Assembly: GCF_001889165.1 (NCBI RefSeq)
Contig: NZ_CP016020.1
Coordinates: 1,214,501-1,278,500 of the forward strand
DNA: 64,000 bases
From: Bacillus weihaiensis
GTDB taxonomy: Bacteria > Bacillota > Bacilli > Bacillales > Bacillaceae
Reading direction: 5' to 3'
In this document: in pieces, positions 1 through 8,385 of the stretch
Layout of the letters: each line of letters opens with the position of its first letter
Numbering within the stretch: position 1 is the stretch's first letter
The notes under the pieces: model-generated
The model's input: the letters and a program-made list of their open reading frames with translations, nothing else
Told to the model about the DNA's origin: nothing
Database searches by the model: none
Made by a program: the position numbers and the translations under genes

Positions 1-1074
1 GTCTTTGAATATGTAGCAATCATAATGGCTAAGGCAGTTGGTGGACGACCAATCCCTCTTTTGCTTGTTATTTCAACACTAACAGCAATAGGTTCGGCGT
101 TTCTAGCGAATGTGACAATGGTTCTTTTATTAGTTCCCATTATCTTAACCATTGTCAGGATGCTTAATATACCAGCGATGCCGTACCTCATTTCCATTAT
201 TATTGCATCAAATATTGGTGGGACAGCCACATTAATTGGAGACCCTCCAAATATTATGATAGGGCAAGCGGTCGAGCACCTTACTTTTAATGCGTTCTTA
301 TTTCATCTCAGTCCCATCGTTCTCCTTATTTACGCAGTTGTTCTCGGGTACCTAATCATTCTGTATTGGCCAAAGCTAAAGAAAAATCAACTTGATCAAG
401 TGACATTATCAAGAATGAAAGCTTCTCATTACTTAAAGGTAACAGCTGCATTACCTAAATCCTTAGGTGTATTATGCCTCACGATAGCGGGATTTGTGTT
501 AAATCCCATTTTACATGTTGACTTAACAAGTGTATCACTAGCTGGAGCATTGTTACTTTTACTTCTTACAGAGAATGAATACAAACCTGAAGAAGTATTT
601 AAACAAGTTGAATGGGGAACATTATTCTTTTTTATGGGATTATTTATGCTAATTGGCGGGTTAGAAGAAGTAGGAATTATTGATGAGCTTGCTAGAGGTC
701 TTGTTTTCTATACAGAAGGAGATCTACCGAAAACCTCTATGCTCATTCTATGGATGACTGGTATTTTATCTGGCTTTGTTGATAATATTCCATTTGTTGC
801 AGCTATGATCCCCGTGATAACAGAGTTTCAGGATTATGGGATGACAAATTTAGATCCGTTATGGTGGTCATTAGCACTTGGAGCCTGTTTGGGGGGGAAT
901 GGGACATTGCTTGGTGCAAGCTCCAATTTAGTCGTAGCTGGGTTAGCAGCGAAAGAAAAAGAGCCTATTCATTTCATAGAATTTTTGAAGGTTGGTTTTC
1001 CAATCGTTGTGATCTCACTTGCCATTTCGTCGGTCTATGTTTATTTTCGATACTTAATTCACTTCACAACATAA
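1..1074 (+). CDS. ArsB/NhaD/SLC13-type permease, 5' truncated by the window edge
   Basis: The reading frame is open from base 1 and ends at a TAA at 1072-1074, so the start lies upstream; the first internal ATG is at 25. The visible 357 residues are almost wholly hydrophobic, with about nine membrane spans. They carry repeat signatures of the ion-transporter (ArsB/NhaD, SLC13-like) superfamily: FLANVTMVLLLVP near the start, SNIGGTATLIGDPPN in the first half, and GNGTLLGASSNLVVAGLA near the end. The two N-G-T/G-D-P type loops are the re-entrant substrate loops of this fold. The family exports or co-transports anions or Na+ across the cytoplasmic membrane; the substrate cannot be read from sequence. 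The usual D in the FLDN motif is A here. The DUF421 gene follows 81 bp downstream on the same strand. Confidence 0.85.
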   Translation, partial: VFEYVAIIMAKAVGGRPIPLLLVISTLTAIGSAFLANVTMVLLLVPIILTIVRMLNIPAMPYLISIIIASNIGGTATLIGDPPNIMIGQAVEHLTFNAFLFHLSPIVLLIYAVVLGYLIILYWPKLKKNQLDQVTLSRMKASHYLKVTAALPKSLGVLCLTIAGFVLNPILHVDLTSVSLAGALLLLLLTENEYKPEEVFKQVEWGTLFFFMGLFMLIGGLEEVGIIDELARGLVFYTEGDLPKTSMLILWMTGILSGFVDNIPFVAAMIPVITEFQDYGMTNLDPLWWSLALGACLGGNGTLLGASSNLVVAGLAAKEKEPIHFIEFLKVGFPIVVISLAISSVYVYFRYLIHFTT

Positions 1075-1155
1075 AAGAACACATAAAAGGTAGGAAAACA
1101 TCCAAAACTAATAAAAAGGTAAGAAAGGAAATGCAAGAAAGAAGGAGGCAATCAA

Positions 1156-1812
1156 TTGGAGATTTACTTAATTATGGTAGCGAGAACTTTATTTCTGTAT
1201 TTTCTCATTGTGATCATCTTTCGATTAATGGGGAAAAGAGAAATAGGTGAGCTAAGCATACTTGATTTAGTTGTTTTCATTATGATTGCTGAGATGGCTG
1301 TTACGGCTATTGAAGATGAAAAGGATCCTCTCATCCATACAATCGTACCAATGACACTATTAATGATTATTCAAATATCGTTGGCATATCTTTCTTTGAA
1401 AAATCAAAAAATCCGACATCTTTTAGATGGAAAGCCGACAATTATAATCAATCGTGGAAAAGTAGATGAGCACGCGATGAGAACACAGCGTTATAATTTT
1501 GATGATCTGATGACTCAGCTTAGAGACAAAAATATTAATAATGTTGGAGATGTAGAATTCGCAATTTTAGAACCGACAGGGAAACTTTCCGTCATTGAAA
1601 AACAAAAAAATAAGAAAAAACAACCAGAACTACAGGTACCTTTAGTTGTAGACGGAATGATACAAGAAGGAAATTTAGAAACCATAAATAAAACCAATTT
1701 ATGGTTAAGACAGCAGCTACGGAAGCTGGGGTATAAGGAAATTAAGGATATTTCTTTATGTACGTTTGGAAAGGGTGTTTTTTTCATTGATGTGAAGGAT
1801 GAAAAGAAATAA
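1156..1812 (+). CDS. yrbG: DUF421 (YetF/YrbG-type) membrane protein
   Basis: This is a 218-residue protein, the length I recall for B. subtilis YrbG. Two or three N-terminal membrane helices (about residues 5-85) precede a soluble DUF421 domain (about 90-210). The N-terminal RLMGKREIGELSILDLVVF segment is the family signature. The TTG start at 1156 was chosen because AAGGAGG lies 8 bases upstream (1142-1148) and no better start exists. It sits just before spoVB, the same neighbourhood as yrbG in B. subtilis, but here converges on it. DUF421 proteins are spore or envelope membrane proteins in Bacillus, some linked to germination; the molecular function is not established. An overlapping frame at 861-1250 is a shadow of this gene and the preceding one. 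Confidence 0.85.
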   Translation: MEIYLIMVARTLFLYFLIVIIFRLMGKREIGELSILDLVVFIMIAEMAVTAIEDEKDPLIHTIVPMTLLMIIQISLAYLSLKNQKIRHLLDGKPTIIINRGKVDEHAMRTQRYNFDDLMTQLRDKNINNVGDVEFAILEPTGKLSVIEKQKNKKKQPELQVPLVVDGMIQEGNLETINKTNLWLRQQLRKLGYKEIKDISLCTFGKGVFFIDVKDEKK

Positions 1813-1996
1813 TAAGAGATAATGATTCGAGTGTAGTTCAGGCGGGGTAGAAGGCTAATCTCTCCCCTTTTTGAGTAGTCTTTCGTCTCACACTCTCCTC
1901 AATCACTTCATCAGATAGTCTATTTAATAAGACTCTTTTCTTAATGTCTGTAGCGTAGAGAAAATAACTATTTTATGCCTAAATTTGTTGACAATG

Positions 1997-2034
1997 AAAA
2001 TCCGTGAATTCATAAGAATTCACGGATTTTTATT
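1997..2034. terminator. Bidirectional rho-independent terminator between yrbG and spoVB
   Basis: A perfect 15-bp stem, AAAATCCGTGAATTC (1997-2011) pairing with 2016-2030 across an ATAA loop, is flanked by A-runs and T-runs and so works on both strands. It separates the convergent genes ending at 1812 and 2173. The rest of the 360-bp gap holds nothing recognisable. Confidence 0.85.
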
Positions 2035-2172
2035 GTTTTTAATTAAACCAATCTCTCGTATCGGCTGCTTTCTTATAAAGATAGTGTAGTATTTTAGATT
2101 CATATCTAGTTAGCCGTGAAATTTTCTTGACTATGTATAGTGAGAGGTGCTCGATTATATGGGAAAGCCTTC

Positions 2173-3741
2173 TTACTTTACAGGTATGAATTTTGCTAAA
2201 AATGCTCCTACATATGGTATTCTTTGAACTTCCTCTTTTTCAATTAACCTTAGTATAAATAAAAGAACACAGTAACAAAGAGTAGTCAATAATAAGGATA
2301 AGATAAGTTTTAGTAGGAGAGAGCTGTTTGTAAAGAGATGTTCATAAGCGACATAGCCTGTGATACCGGCGAGAATCATTGTTACTAAACTTTTTACATA
2401 TTCCTTTACATGAATAGTAAAAGGTACTACCTTTAGTACTGTACCAAAGTGTAACAATGTGACAAGCATGATCCCAATAACGATAGCTAAAGCAGCGCCC
2501 ATAATTCCAAGAGAAGGTCTAGTAGCTAAGGCGAAAATAAGCGCGGTTTTGACTGCTGCTCCAATTAAACTGTTAATCATTGCTGCTTTTGCAAGATCAA
2601 GTGCTTGTAAAACGGCCTGCAGTGGTCCTTGGAAATAATGAAAGATAAAAAACGGTGCCATTATCTGTACAAATATCGCTGATTGACTGCTGCCGTACAT
2701 CACAGTCATAAGAGGCTCTGCAAAAACATATAAAACAACGCATGCAAGCCCACCTGAAACAATGGATAAGCGAATAGCCTGCTGAAGTCTGTGTTCCACA
2801 AGTTTTAGCTGATTATTGGCCATTGCCTCACTAATTGCTGGCACTAAAGATGTTGAGAGTGAGAACGTGATAAAGGAAGGTAATGTTAACAAAGGTAAAG
2901 CATAGCCTGTTAACCCTCCGTATTGTTTTGTTGCTAGAGCAGTAGCAACGCCAGCGATTGCTAAACTATTAGCTACTACAATAGGCTCAAAAAACCAGCC
3001 GATTGTTCCAATGAATCTACTACCTGATGTGGGTAATGCAATATTCATTAATTGTTGAAAAGTTTCTTTTCCGTTTTGAACAGATTTTACAAAATTTCTT
3101 CTAATTTTTATTTTCTTTTTCACCTTAAACATAGCTCCTAAATATACAAGAGAAACTAATTCTCCTATGACAGCAGAGATCATGGCACCAGCTGCTGCGT
3201 ATTCAATTCCATAGGGGAGGAAAACACTTGTTAAAATGGCCACTAATGAAATTCGAACAACCTGTTCGATAACTTGAGATATAGCAGCAGGACGCATATT
3301 TTGCTTTCCTTGAAAATAACCGCGTATAACAGATGAAATGGCGACGATAGGGACAACAGGAGCAATAGCATATAATGGCCAAACGGTTCGACTATCTCGA
3401 AACATTTCTGCTAGATATGGTGTTAAATAAATCATGGTGGGAGTAAAGAGTAAACTGAGTGTCCCCGTAATAGTTAAGGAAACAACAAGGATCTTTTTAA
3501 TTTTTCGTTGATCTCCCTTTGCTTCCGCTTCCGCTACTAGCTTTGAAATGGCAACAGGTAAACCTAATTGTGTAATAGTGATTGCAAGAACCAGTGTAGG
3601 GACAGCCATCATGTAAATCCCAACACCCTCTTCACCTATGTATCTCGCAACAACAATTCGATTAATAAAACCGAGGACACGAGTGATAAAGCCTGCGATA
3701 ATTAAAATAAGTGTCCCTTTCAAAAATGTTTGCTTTGACAT
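2173..3741 (-). CDS. spoVB: SpoVB, polysaccharide/lipid II flippase-like spore cortex protein
   Basis: This is a 522-residue polytopic membrane protein of the MOP superfamily (MATE/MurJ/SpoVB branch) with about 14 helices. The N-terminus, with FLKGTLILIIAGFITRVLG then NRIVVARYIGEEGVG, is the characteristic oligosaccharide-flippase start. SpoVB is needed for spore cortex synthesis in B. subtilis and is thought to translocate lipid II or related precursors across the outer forespore membrane. The ATG at 3741 has an AAGGCAGGG-type site just upstream. It is monocistronic, convergent with yrbG and divergent from comN, as in B. subtilis. A sigma-E-like promoter lies 44 bp upstream, matching mother-cell expression. 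Confidence 0.93.
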   Translation of the reverse strand: MSKQTFLKGTLILIIAGFITRVLGFINRIVVARYIGEEGVGIYMMAVPTLVLAITITQLGLPVAISKLVAEAEAKGDQRKIKKILVVSLTITGTLSLLFTPTMIYLTPYLAEMFRDSRTVWPLYAIAPVVPIVAISSVIRGYFQGKQNMRPAAISQVIEQVVRISLVAILTSVFLPYGIEYAAAGAMISAVIGELVSLVYLGAMFKVKKKIKIRRNFVKSVQNGKETFQQLMNIALPTSGSRFIGTIGWFFEPIVVANSLAIAGVATALATKQYGGLTGYALPLLTLPSFITFSLSTSLVPAISEAMANNQLKLVEHRLQQAIRLSIVSGGLACVVLYVFAEPLMTVMYGSSQSAIFVQIMAPFFIFHYFQGPLQAVLQALDLAKAAMINSLIGAAVKTALIFALATRPSLGIMGAALAIVIGIMLVTLLHFGTVLKVVPFTIHVKEYVKSLVTMILAGITGYVAYEHLFTNSSLLLKLILSLLLTTLCYCVLLFILRLIEKEEVQRIPYVGAFLAKFIPVK

Positions 3742-3784
3742 TCTTTTCCCTGCCTTCTCAAATAACGTAGAATACTATACAATT

Positions 3785-3815
3785 ACTATATGCAGGGAAT
3801 TAGACCAAGCATGAC
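3785..3815 (-). promoter_or_regulatory. Sigma-E-type promoter for spoVB
   Basis: Read on the minus strand, GTCATGCT (3815-3808) is followed after 14 bases by GCATATAGT (3793-3785). This resembles the mother-cell sigma-E consensus (about GTCATATT and GCATACAAT, 13-14 bp apart). The position just upstream of spoVB makes it the likely promoter. Confidence 0.5.
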
Positions 3816-4005
3816 AAGTTCTCTGATAATGTTTTTAGTGGGCAGAGCTTCTCTTTAATAAACATATTTCATTGCAATGGCTGCTTCAAAAAAAGTGTAA
3901 AAAATAATATGAAGTAGCAAGAAAGAATGAGAACCATTCAATGTATGAGGTTTCTTATGAAAAAAATGTATATAAACATCTAAATGAAGCTCTTAGGAGA
4001 GGAGA

Positions 4006-4305
4006 ATGTTTATGAATAGACAACCGTTTGACCAATTTAGAGATCATGTGAAACCAGCAATAAAAAGTAAACTTGAGGAATTTATTTTATTAGGCTACGA
4101 GGATGTTTCAGAGGAAAAACTTTGGTCCTTTCTAAAAAACAAAAAGTGGAAAAAAACTCCTGAGTTACATGTATATGAAGTTGTCAGAGATGTCTTGTCG
4201 TTAAAAGTCGGTGATTTTATGAATTATGCAACTGTTGAATCGTTTAAAGGCGGGAGCTGGTTTGAAAGTGAAGAAGGAAAAGATATCCTAAAAGGTCTTA
4301 TTTAA
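4006..4305 (+). CDS. comN: ComN, post-transcriptional regulator
   Basis: A 99-residue (97 if started at the second ATG) small soluble protein with the post-transcriptional regulator fold of ComN/YrzD. Typical features are an N-terminal FRDHVKPAIKSKLEEFILLGY helix region, a central EKLWSFLKNKKWKK and a hydrophobic C-terminal half. In B. subtilis ComN acts on the comE mRNA and associates with DivIVA at division sites and poles. It lies between spoVB and secDF, its conserved position. Two in-frame ATGs (4006 and 4012) follow AGGAGAGGAG (3995-4004). Spacing from the first AGGAG fits 4006 and spacing from the second fits 4012, so the exact start is uncertain by two codons. Confidence 0.85.
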   Translation: MFMNRQPFDQFRDHVKPAIKSKLEEFILLGYEDVSEEKLWSFLKNKKWKKTPELHVYEVVRDVLSLKVGDFMNYATVESFKGGSWFESEEGKDILKGLI

Positions 4306-4307
4306 GA

Positions 4308-4337
4308 TTGCTTCTAATAGGTAAAACGTCGTATAAT
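4308..4337 (+). promoter_or_regulatory. Candidate sigma-A promoter upstream of secDF
   Basis: TTGCTT (4308-4313), an 18-base spacer and TATAAT (4332-4337) lie just past the comN stop, in the 312-bp gap before secDF. The -10 is perfect and the -35 is weak. The remaining leader (about 280 bases to the ATG at 4618) contains no convincing gene; an open frame at 4308-4490 has no ribosome binding site. Confidence 0.35.
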
Positions 4338-4617
4338 TTTATAATGGTTAAAGGAAAATCCTGTCGTAGAATGAAAATAAACAGGCCTTTATTGTACACC
4401 CCCACTTTAGTCCTTACTTACCAATGGTTTTGTAAAACTGAAAAAGGCGGCTTTTACACTAATGGTTTGCTGGAAACTTCTTATAACTGAAGGGAATCTA
4501 TAGTAGGGTACTTACAGGTAGATATACATAACTTACCAATCTAAAAGTACATTTAAGATGAAAATTTTATACACCACGAAACACTTCATACATACAGGAA
4601 TTCGAGGAGGATACATA

Positions 4618-6861
4618 ATGATTAAGCGTGGACGCATCATTGCGTTTTTTTTACTTGTCCTTGCTGTAGGAAGTCTTATTGGATTGAATACAGATAAAGT
4701 GACAAAAAACATTATTCTAGGGTTAGATTTGCAGGGTGGCTTTGAAATTTTATATGAAGTTGAGCCTGCGAATGATGGGGATGAGATTACAAGAGATGTA
4801 CTCGTCAGTACGGTAAAGGCTTTACAAAATCGTGCGAATGTTCTTGGAGTAAGTGAGCCTAACATTCAAATTGAGGGAGAAGACCGTATTCGTGTACAAC
4901 TTGCGGGTGTTAATGATCAAAACAGGGCACGTGAAATATTATCAACTCAAGCAGAATTAACGTTCCGTGATTTTGAAGATAAGGAAATGTTAAATGGCTC
5001 TGATTTAGTAGAGGGTGGAGCAAAACAATCCTTTGATGATAAAGGAGCGCCGAATGTTGCTATTAAACTAAAGGACGCTTCTAAATTTAAAGAGGTTACG
5101 CAAGAAATTGTCGGCAATGACCCGTATAATCAATTAGTTATTTGGCTTGATTATGAAGAAGGAGATTCTTATCAAGAGGAATTAACGAAGGAAGCTCCAA
5201 AGTATTTATCAGCTCCAAATGTAGATCAAGTGTTTAATCAAACAGATGTAACCATTACAGGTAACTTTACCATCACTGAAGCACAGGATTTAGCCGATCT
5301 TCTTAATGCGGGATCACTTCCCGTGAAGCTTAAGGAGATGTATTCAACATCTGTAGGAGCACAATTTGGTGAACAAGCATTAGACCAGACTGTGTTAGCT
5401 GGAATTGTTGGTATTTCTATTATTTTCTTATTCATGGTTCTTTTCTATCGATTACCAGGAATGATTGCTGTAGTAACACTGTCAACGTATATTTATATCA
5501 TTCTTCAAGTATTTGATTGGATGAATGGGGTTTTAACCTTACCGGGTATTGCAGCTCTTATCCTTGGTGTGGGAATGGCTGTTGATGCAAATATCATTAC
5601 ATACGAGAGAATAAAAGAAGAATTGAAACTAGGAAGAACTGTTCGATCTGCTTTTAAAGCAGGTACGAAGCGTTCTTTTGCCACAATCTTTGATGCGAAT
5701 ATTACGACAATGCTCGCAGGTGCAGTCTTGTTCTTCTTTGGGACAAGTTCTGTAAAAGGCTTTGCCACAATGCTTATGATCAGTATTGTTGTGAGCTTTA
5801 TCACAGCTGTGTTCTTATCAAGAATACTATTGGCATTATTAGTTGAAAGCCGCTGGTTAGATAAGAAGAAATCTTACTTTGGTGTGAAAAAAGATCAGAT
5901 TATCAATATAGAGGATACAAATGATGACACGATTGCTCCAACAAGATTTGATTCTGTTGATTTCTTAAAACACCGCAAGAAGTTTTTCCTATTATCATCT
6001 GCCTTAGTAGTTGTAGGAATTGTTCTCTTAGTGGTATTTAAATTAAATTTAGGAATTGATTTTGAAAGTGGAACACGTGTTGAAGTGCTAGCGACCGAAA
6101 GCTTAACAGCACAAGATGTTGAAGATGAGATGAAAAAGCTTGATTTAGAGGTTGATGACGTCGTATTAGCAGGTGCGGATAATGAAATAGGTGTAGCTCG
6201 CTTCATCGGGGTACTTGATCAACAAAAGATTGCGGAAGTCAAAGATCACTTTAAAGAAAAATACGGCTCAGAGCCTAATGTTAGTACCGTTTCACCAACA
6301 GTGGGGAAAGAGCTTGCAAGAAATGCATTGTATGGAGTGTTAATTGCTTCTATTGGTATTATTATCTACGTATCGATTCGATTTGAATTTTACATGGCGC
6401 TTGCTTCCATCGTTGCTTTATTACATGATGCGTTCTTTATTATCGCGTTCTTTAGTATGACTCGACTAGAGGTTGACATTACCTTTATCGCAGCTGTATT
6501 AACGATCGTAGGTTACTCAATAAACGATACCATCGTTACATTTGACCGTATACGTGAGCTTTATAAGAAGAAAAAGGTAAAAACAGTGGAAGATTTACAA
6601 TTTATTGTGAATCGTAGTCTCCAGCAAACCTTTACAAGATCAATTAACACTGTATTGACTGTGATCATTGCGGTTGTTGCATTGTTGATCTTTGGTAGTA
6701 CGTCTATTACCAACTTCTCTATCGCGTTATTGGTTGGATTGGTTTCAGGTACGTATTCTTCCCTCTTCATTGCTGCGCAGCTTTGGTTAATTTGGAAAAG
6801 TAAGCAATTGAACAAGAAAAAGGATATGCCAAAGAAATTGAGTGATGAGCCTCAAGTTTAA
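4618..6861 (+). CDS. secDF: SecDF, fused protein translocase accessory subunits
   Basis: A 747-residue fusion of SecD and SecF, the usual Bacillus form, with 12 predicted membrane helices and two large extracytoplasmic domains. The SecD half shows LGLDLQGG near residue 38 and GVGMAVDANIITYERIKEE in its fourth helix region. The SecF half shows LNLGIDFESGTRVEV and IVGYSINDTIVTFDRIRE, the matching proton-conduction helices with essential Asp. SecDF uses the proton motive force to pull preproteins out of the SecYEG channel. I chose ATG 4618 because CGAGGAGG sits 7 bases upstream; the longer frame from 4558 adds 20 residues with no binding site. It follows comN as in B. subtilis. Confidence 0.96.
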   Translation: MIKRGRIIAFFLLVLAVGSLIGLNTDKVTKNIILGLDLQGGFEILYEVEPANDGDEITRDVLVSTVKALQNRANVLGVSEPNIQIEGEDRIRVQLAGVNDQNRAREILSTQAELTFRDFEDKEMLNGSDLVEGGAKQSFDDKGAPNVAIKLKDASKFKEVTQEIVGNDPYNQLVIWLDYEEGDSYQEELTKEAPKYLSAPNVDQVFNQTDVTITGNFTITEAQDLADLLNAGSLPVKLKEMYSTSVGAQFGEQALDQTVLAGIVGISIIFLFMVLFYRLPGMIAVVTLSTYIYIILQVFDWMNGVLTLPGIAALILGVGMAVDANIITYERIKEELKLGRTVRSAFKAGTKRSFATIFDANITTMLAGAVLFFFGTSSVKGFATMLMISIVVSFITAVFLSRILLALLVESRWLDKKKSYFGVKKDQIINIEDTNDDTIAPTRFDSVDFLKHRKKFFLLSSALVVVGIVLLVVFKLNLGIDFESGTRVEVLATESLTAQDVEDEMKKLDLEVDDVVLAGADNEIGVARFIGVLDQQKIAEVKDHFKEKYGSEPNVSTVSPTVGKELARNALYGVLIASIGIIIYVSIRFEFYMALASIVALLHDAFFIIAFFSMTRLEVDITFIAAVLTIVGYSINDTIVTFDRIRELYKKKKVKTVEDLQFIVNRSLQQTFTRSINTVLTVIIAVVALLIFGSTSITNFSIALLVGLVSGTYSSLFIAAQLWLIWKSKQLNKKKDMPKKLSDEPQV

Positions 6862-6870
6862 CAAATGATT

Positions 6871-6956
6871 AGGGTCCCCCTTTATAAAAATCGTGGTATG
6901 ATTAAGGAAGAATTTGCCTAAAATCATTGAGTCACGAAAAAAAGGGGAGACCCTTA
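6871..6956. repeat. Long-range imperfect inverted repeat after secDF
   Basis: AGGGTCCCCCTTT (6871-6883) is nearly complementary to AAAGGGGAGACCCT (6941-6954), with about 57 bases between the arms. It fills most of the 149-bp gap between secDF and the cation efflux gene and could fold as a hairpin with a large loop, perhaps a weak terminator. There is no strong T-run. Confidence 0.4.
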
Positions 6957-7010
6957 TTTATTATCCCATTTTGGTTACAATAAATTGTATTGAATAAAGA
7001 GGTGAATAAA

Positions 7011-7904
7011 TTGGATAATAAAGATCGTTTTAAACAAGCCGAGTTTGCTGCCATGATTGGAGTGGTAGGAAATATTATTCTAGCTATTATTAAAGGTGTA
7101 GTGGGAGTTATTTCCGATAGTCGAGCGTTAATAGCCGATGCAGTTCACTCTGCTTCAGATGTTGCAGGTTCACTCGCTGTTTTTATCGGGGTGAGAGCTG
7201 CAAAACAACCACCAGACAAAGATCATCCTTATGGGCATGGAAAGGCAGAATCAATTGCTGCAATTATTGTAGCGGTTTTATTATTTTTAGTAGGGTTAGA
7301 AATTGGAAAATCATCATTTGAAGCTTTTTTTGAAGAGATTGAAGCTCCTAAACTGCTTGCAATCTATGCCGTTATTTTATCAATTATCGTAAAGGAATGG
7401 ATGTTTCGATATAAGTATAAATTGGGTAAAAGGATTAAAAGTGATGCCATTATCGTAAATGCTTATGAGCATCGTTCAGACGTCTACTCTTCACTTGCTG
7501 CTTTAGCTGGTATTGGTGCTGCCATTATCGGACAAAGAATGGGAATTGAATGGTTAGTGTATGCTGATCCAATCGCAGGATTATTCGTTTCGTTATTGGT
7601 TATTAGAATGGCCTGGAAGCTTGGGTCTGAATCCATCCATACAACACTTGATCATGTTCTACATGATGAGGATATTATTGAGTTAAAAAATACAGTTAGT
7701 CAGATCGCGGAGATAAAAAAAATCGATGAGCTACATGCACGTGAGCATGGTCATTATGTCATTGTGGATATAAAGATATCGGTTGATCCACATATGACGG
7801 TTGAGGAAGGTCACAACATTGGAAAGATGGTGAAAGAAAGATTGATGAAAGAACATGAGCATGTGCAAAACGTTCTTGTTCATATAAATCCTTATTCGCC
7901 TTAA
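7011..7904 (+). CDS. Cation diffusion facilitator (CDF) family transporter
   Basis: A 297-residue protein with six membrane helices and a C-terminal cytoplasmic domain. The metal-site motifs are present: ALIADAVHSASDVAGS in helix 2 (HxxxD), DHPYGHGKAESIAA in the loop after it, and AYEHRSDVYSS (HxxxD) in helix 5. The family exports divalent metals (Zn, Mn, Fe or Co) by proton exchange; this one resembles the Mn/Fe-type Bacillus paralogues, though specificity is not certain. TTG at 7011 is preferred because AGAGGTG (6997-7003) is 7 bases upstream; TTG 6990 has no site. It lies between secDF and a LapA-domain gene, a position where B. subtilis carries a different gene (yrvC), so this is a local difference. 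Confidence 0.9.
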   Translation: MDNKDRFKQAEFAAMIGVVGNIILAIIKGVVGVISDSRALIADAVHSASDVAGSLAVFIGVRAAKQPPDKDHPYGHGKAESIAAIIVAVLLFLVGLEIGKSSFEAFFEEIEAPKLLAIYAVILSIIVKEWMFRYKYKLGKRIKSDAIIVNAYEHRSDVYSSLAALAGIGAAIIGQRMGIEWLVYADPIAGLFVSLLVIRMAWKLGSESIHTTLDHVLHDEDIIELKNTVSQIAEIKKIDELHAREHGHYVIVDIKISVDPHMTVEEGHNIGKMVKERLMKEHEHVQNVLVHINPYSP

Positions 7905-7924
7905 CGTTATTGGAGGTACATAGT

Positions 7925-8278
7925 ATGAAGAGACAATGGAGTTTAGTGTTTGCCATTATATTTGCTTTAATTATTGCTGTTTTTGCCGTAATTAATGTTG
8001 ATGCGGTTAAAGTTGATTATTTGTTTGGTACGGCCGAATGGCCATTAATTCTTGTGATTTTAGGCTCAGTTTTTATGGGGGGATTTTTAGTTGCCTCTGC
8101 AGGCGTCGTTCGAATAATGGCTATACAACGTAAATGGAAACAAGCAGAAAAAGAAAATGTTAAATTAAAAGAAGAGCTTGAAAAAGGGAAAGAAGACAAT
8201 GTGTCAGTAGAGTCAAAACAGTCTACTTTACTAGATGAAACACCTAAAGATGATGTACCAATGGAAAAGAAAGAGTAG
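7925..8278 (+). CDS. yrvD: LapA-domain (DUF1049) membrane protein, YrvD-like
   Basis: A 117-residue protein with two N-terminal membrane helices (about 5-25 and 40-62). A charged, coiled-coil-prone tail follows (QAEKENVKLKEELEKGKED, about 78-96), then an acidic low-complexity C-terminus. This is the layout of the LapA domain. In enterobacteria LapA works in LPS assembly with LapB; its role in Gram-positives is unknown. ATG 7925 has GGAGGT 8 bases upstream, and the gene begins 20 bp after the cation transporter, so they probably share a transcript. It precedes recJ, as yrvD does in B. subtilis. Confidence 0.85.
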   Translation: MKRQWSLVFAIIFALIIAVFAVINVDAVKVDYLFGTAEWPLILVILGSVFMGGFLVASAGVVRIMAIQRKWKQAEKENVKLKEELEKGKEDNVSVESKQSTLLDETPKDDVPMEKKE

Positions 8279-8334
8279 GTAAGAGTTACACCCTAAAAAC
8301 TTCTGTGACTAACTAAACTGGAATAAACCTTAAA

Positions 8335-8363
8335 TTGAAACCCCTTAGCCACTCTTGTATAAT
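8335..8363 (+). promoter_or_regulatory. Sigma-A promoter for recJ
   Basis: TTGAAA (8335-8340), a 17-base spacer and TATAAT (8358-8363) form a near-consensus vegetative promoter. The predicted start of transcription near 8370 is just upstream of the recJ ribosome binding site (GAGGGGTG, 8373-8380), so the leader would be about 15 bases. Confidence 0.75.
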
Positions 8364-8385
8364 GGGATGGTTGAGGGGTGAAAGT

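Noticed and set aside
861-1250. 129-codon frame spanning the permease end and yrbG start
   Set aside because: Shadow of the two real genes in another frame with no translation signal.
4308-4490. 60-codon open frame between comN and secDF
   Set aside because: No ribosome binding site, no family resemblance, and it overlaps a likely promoter and leader.
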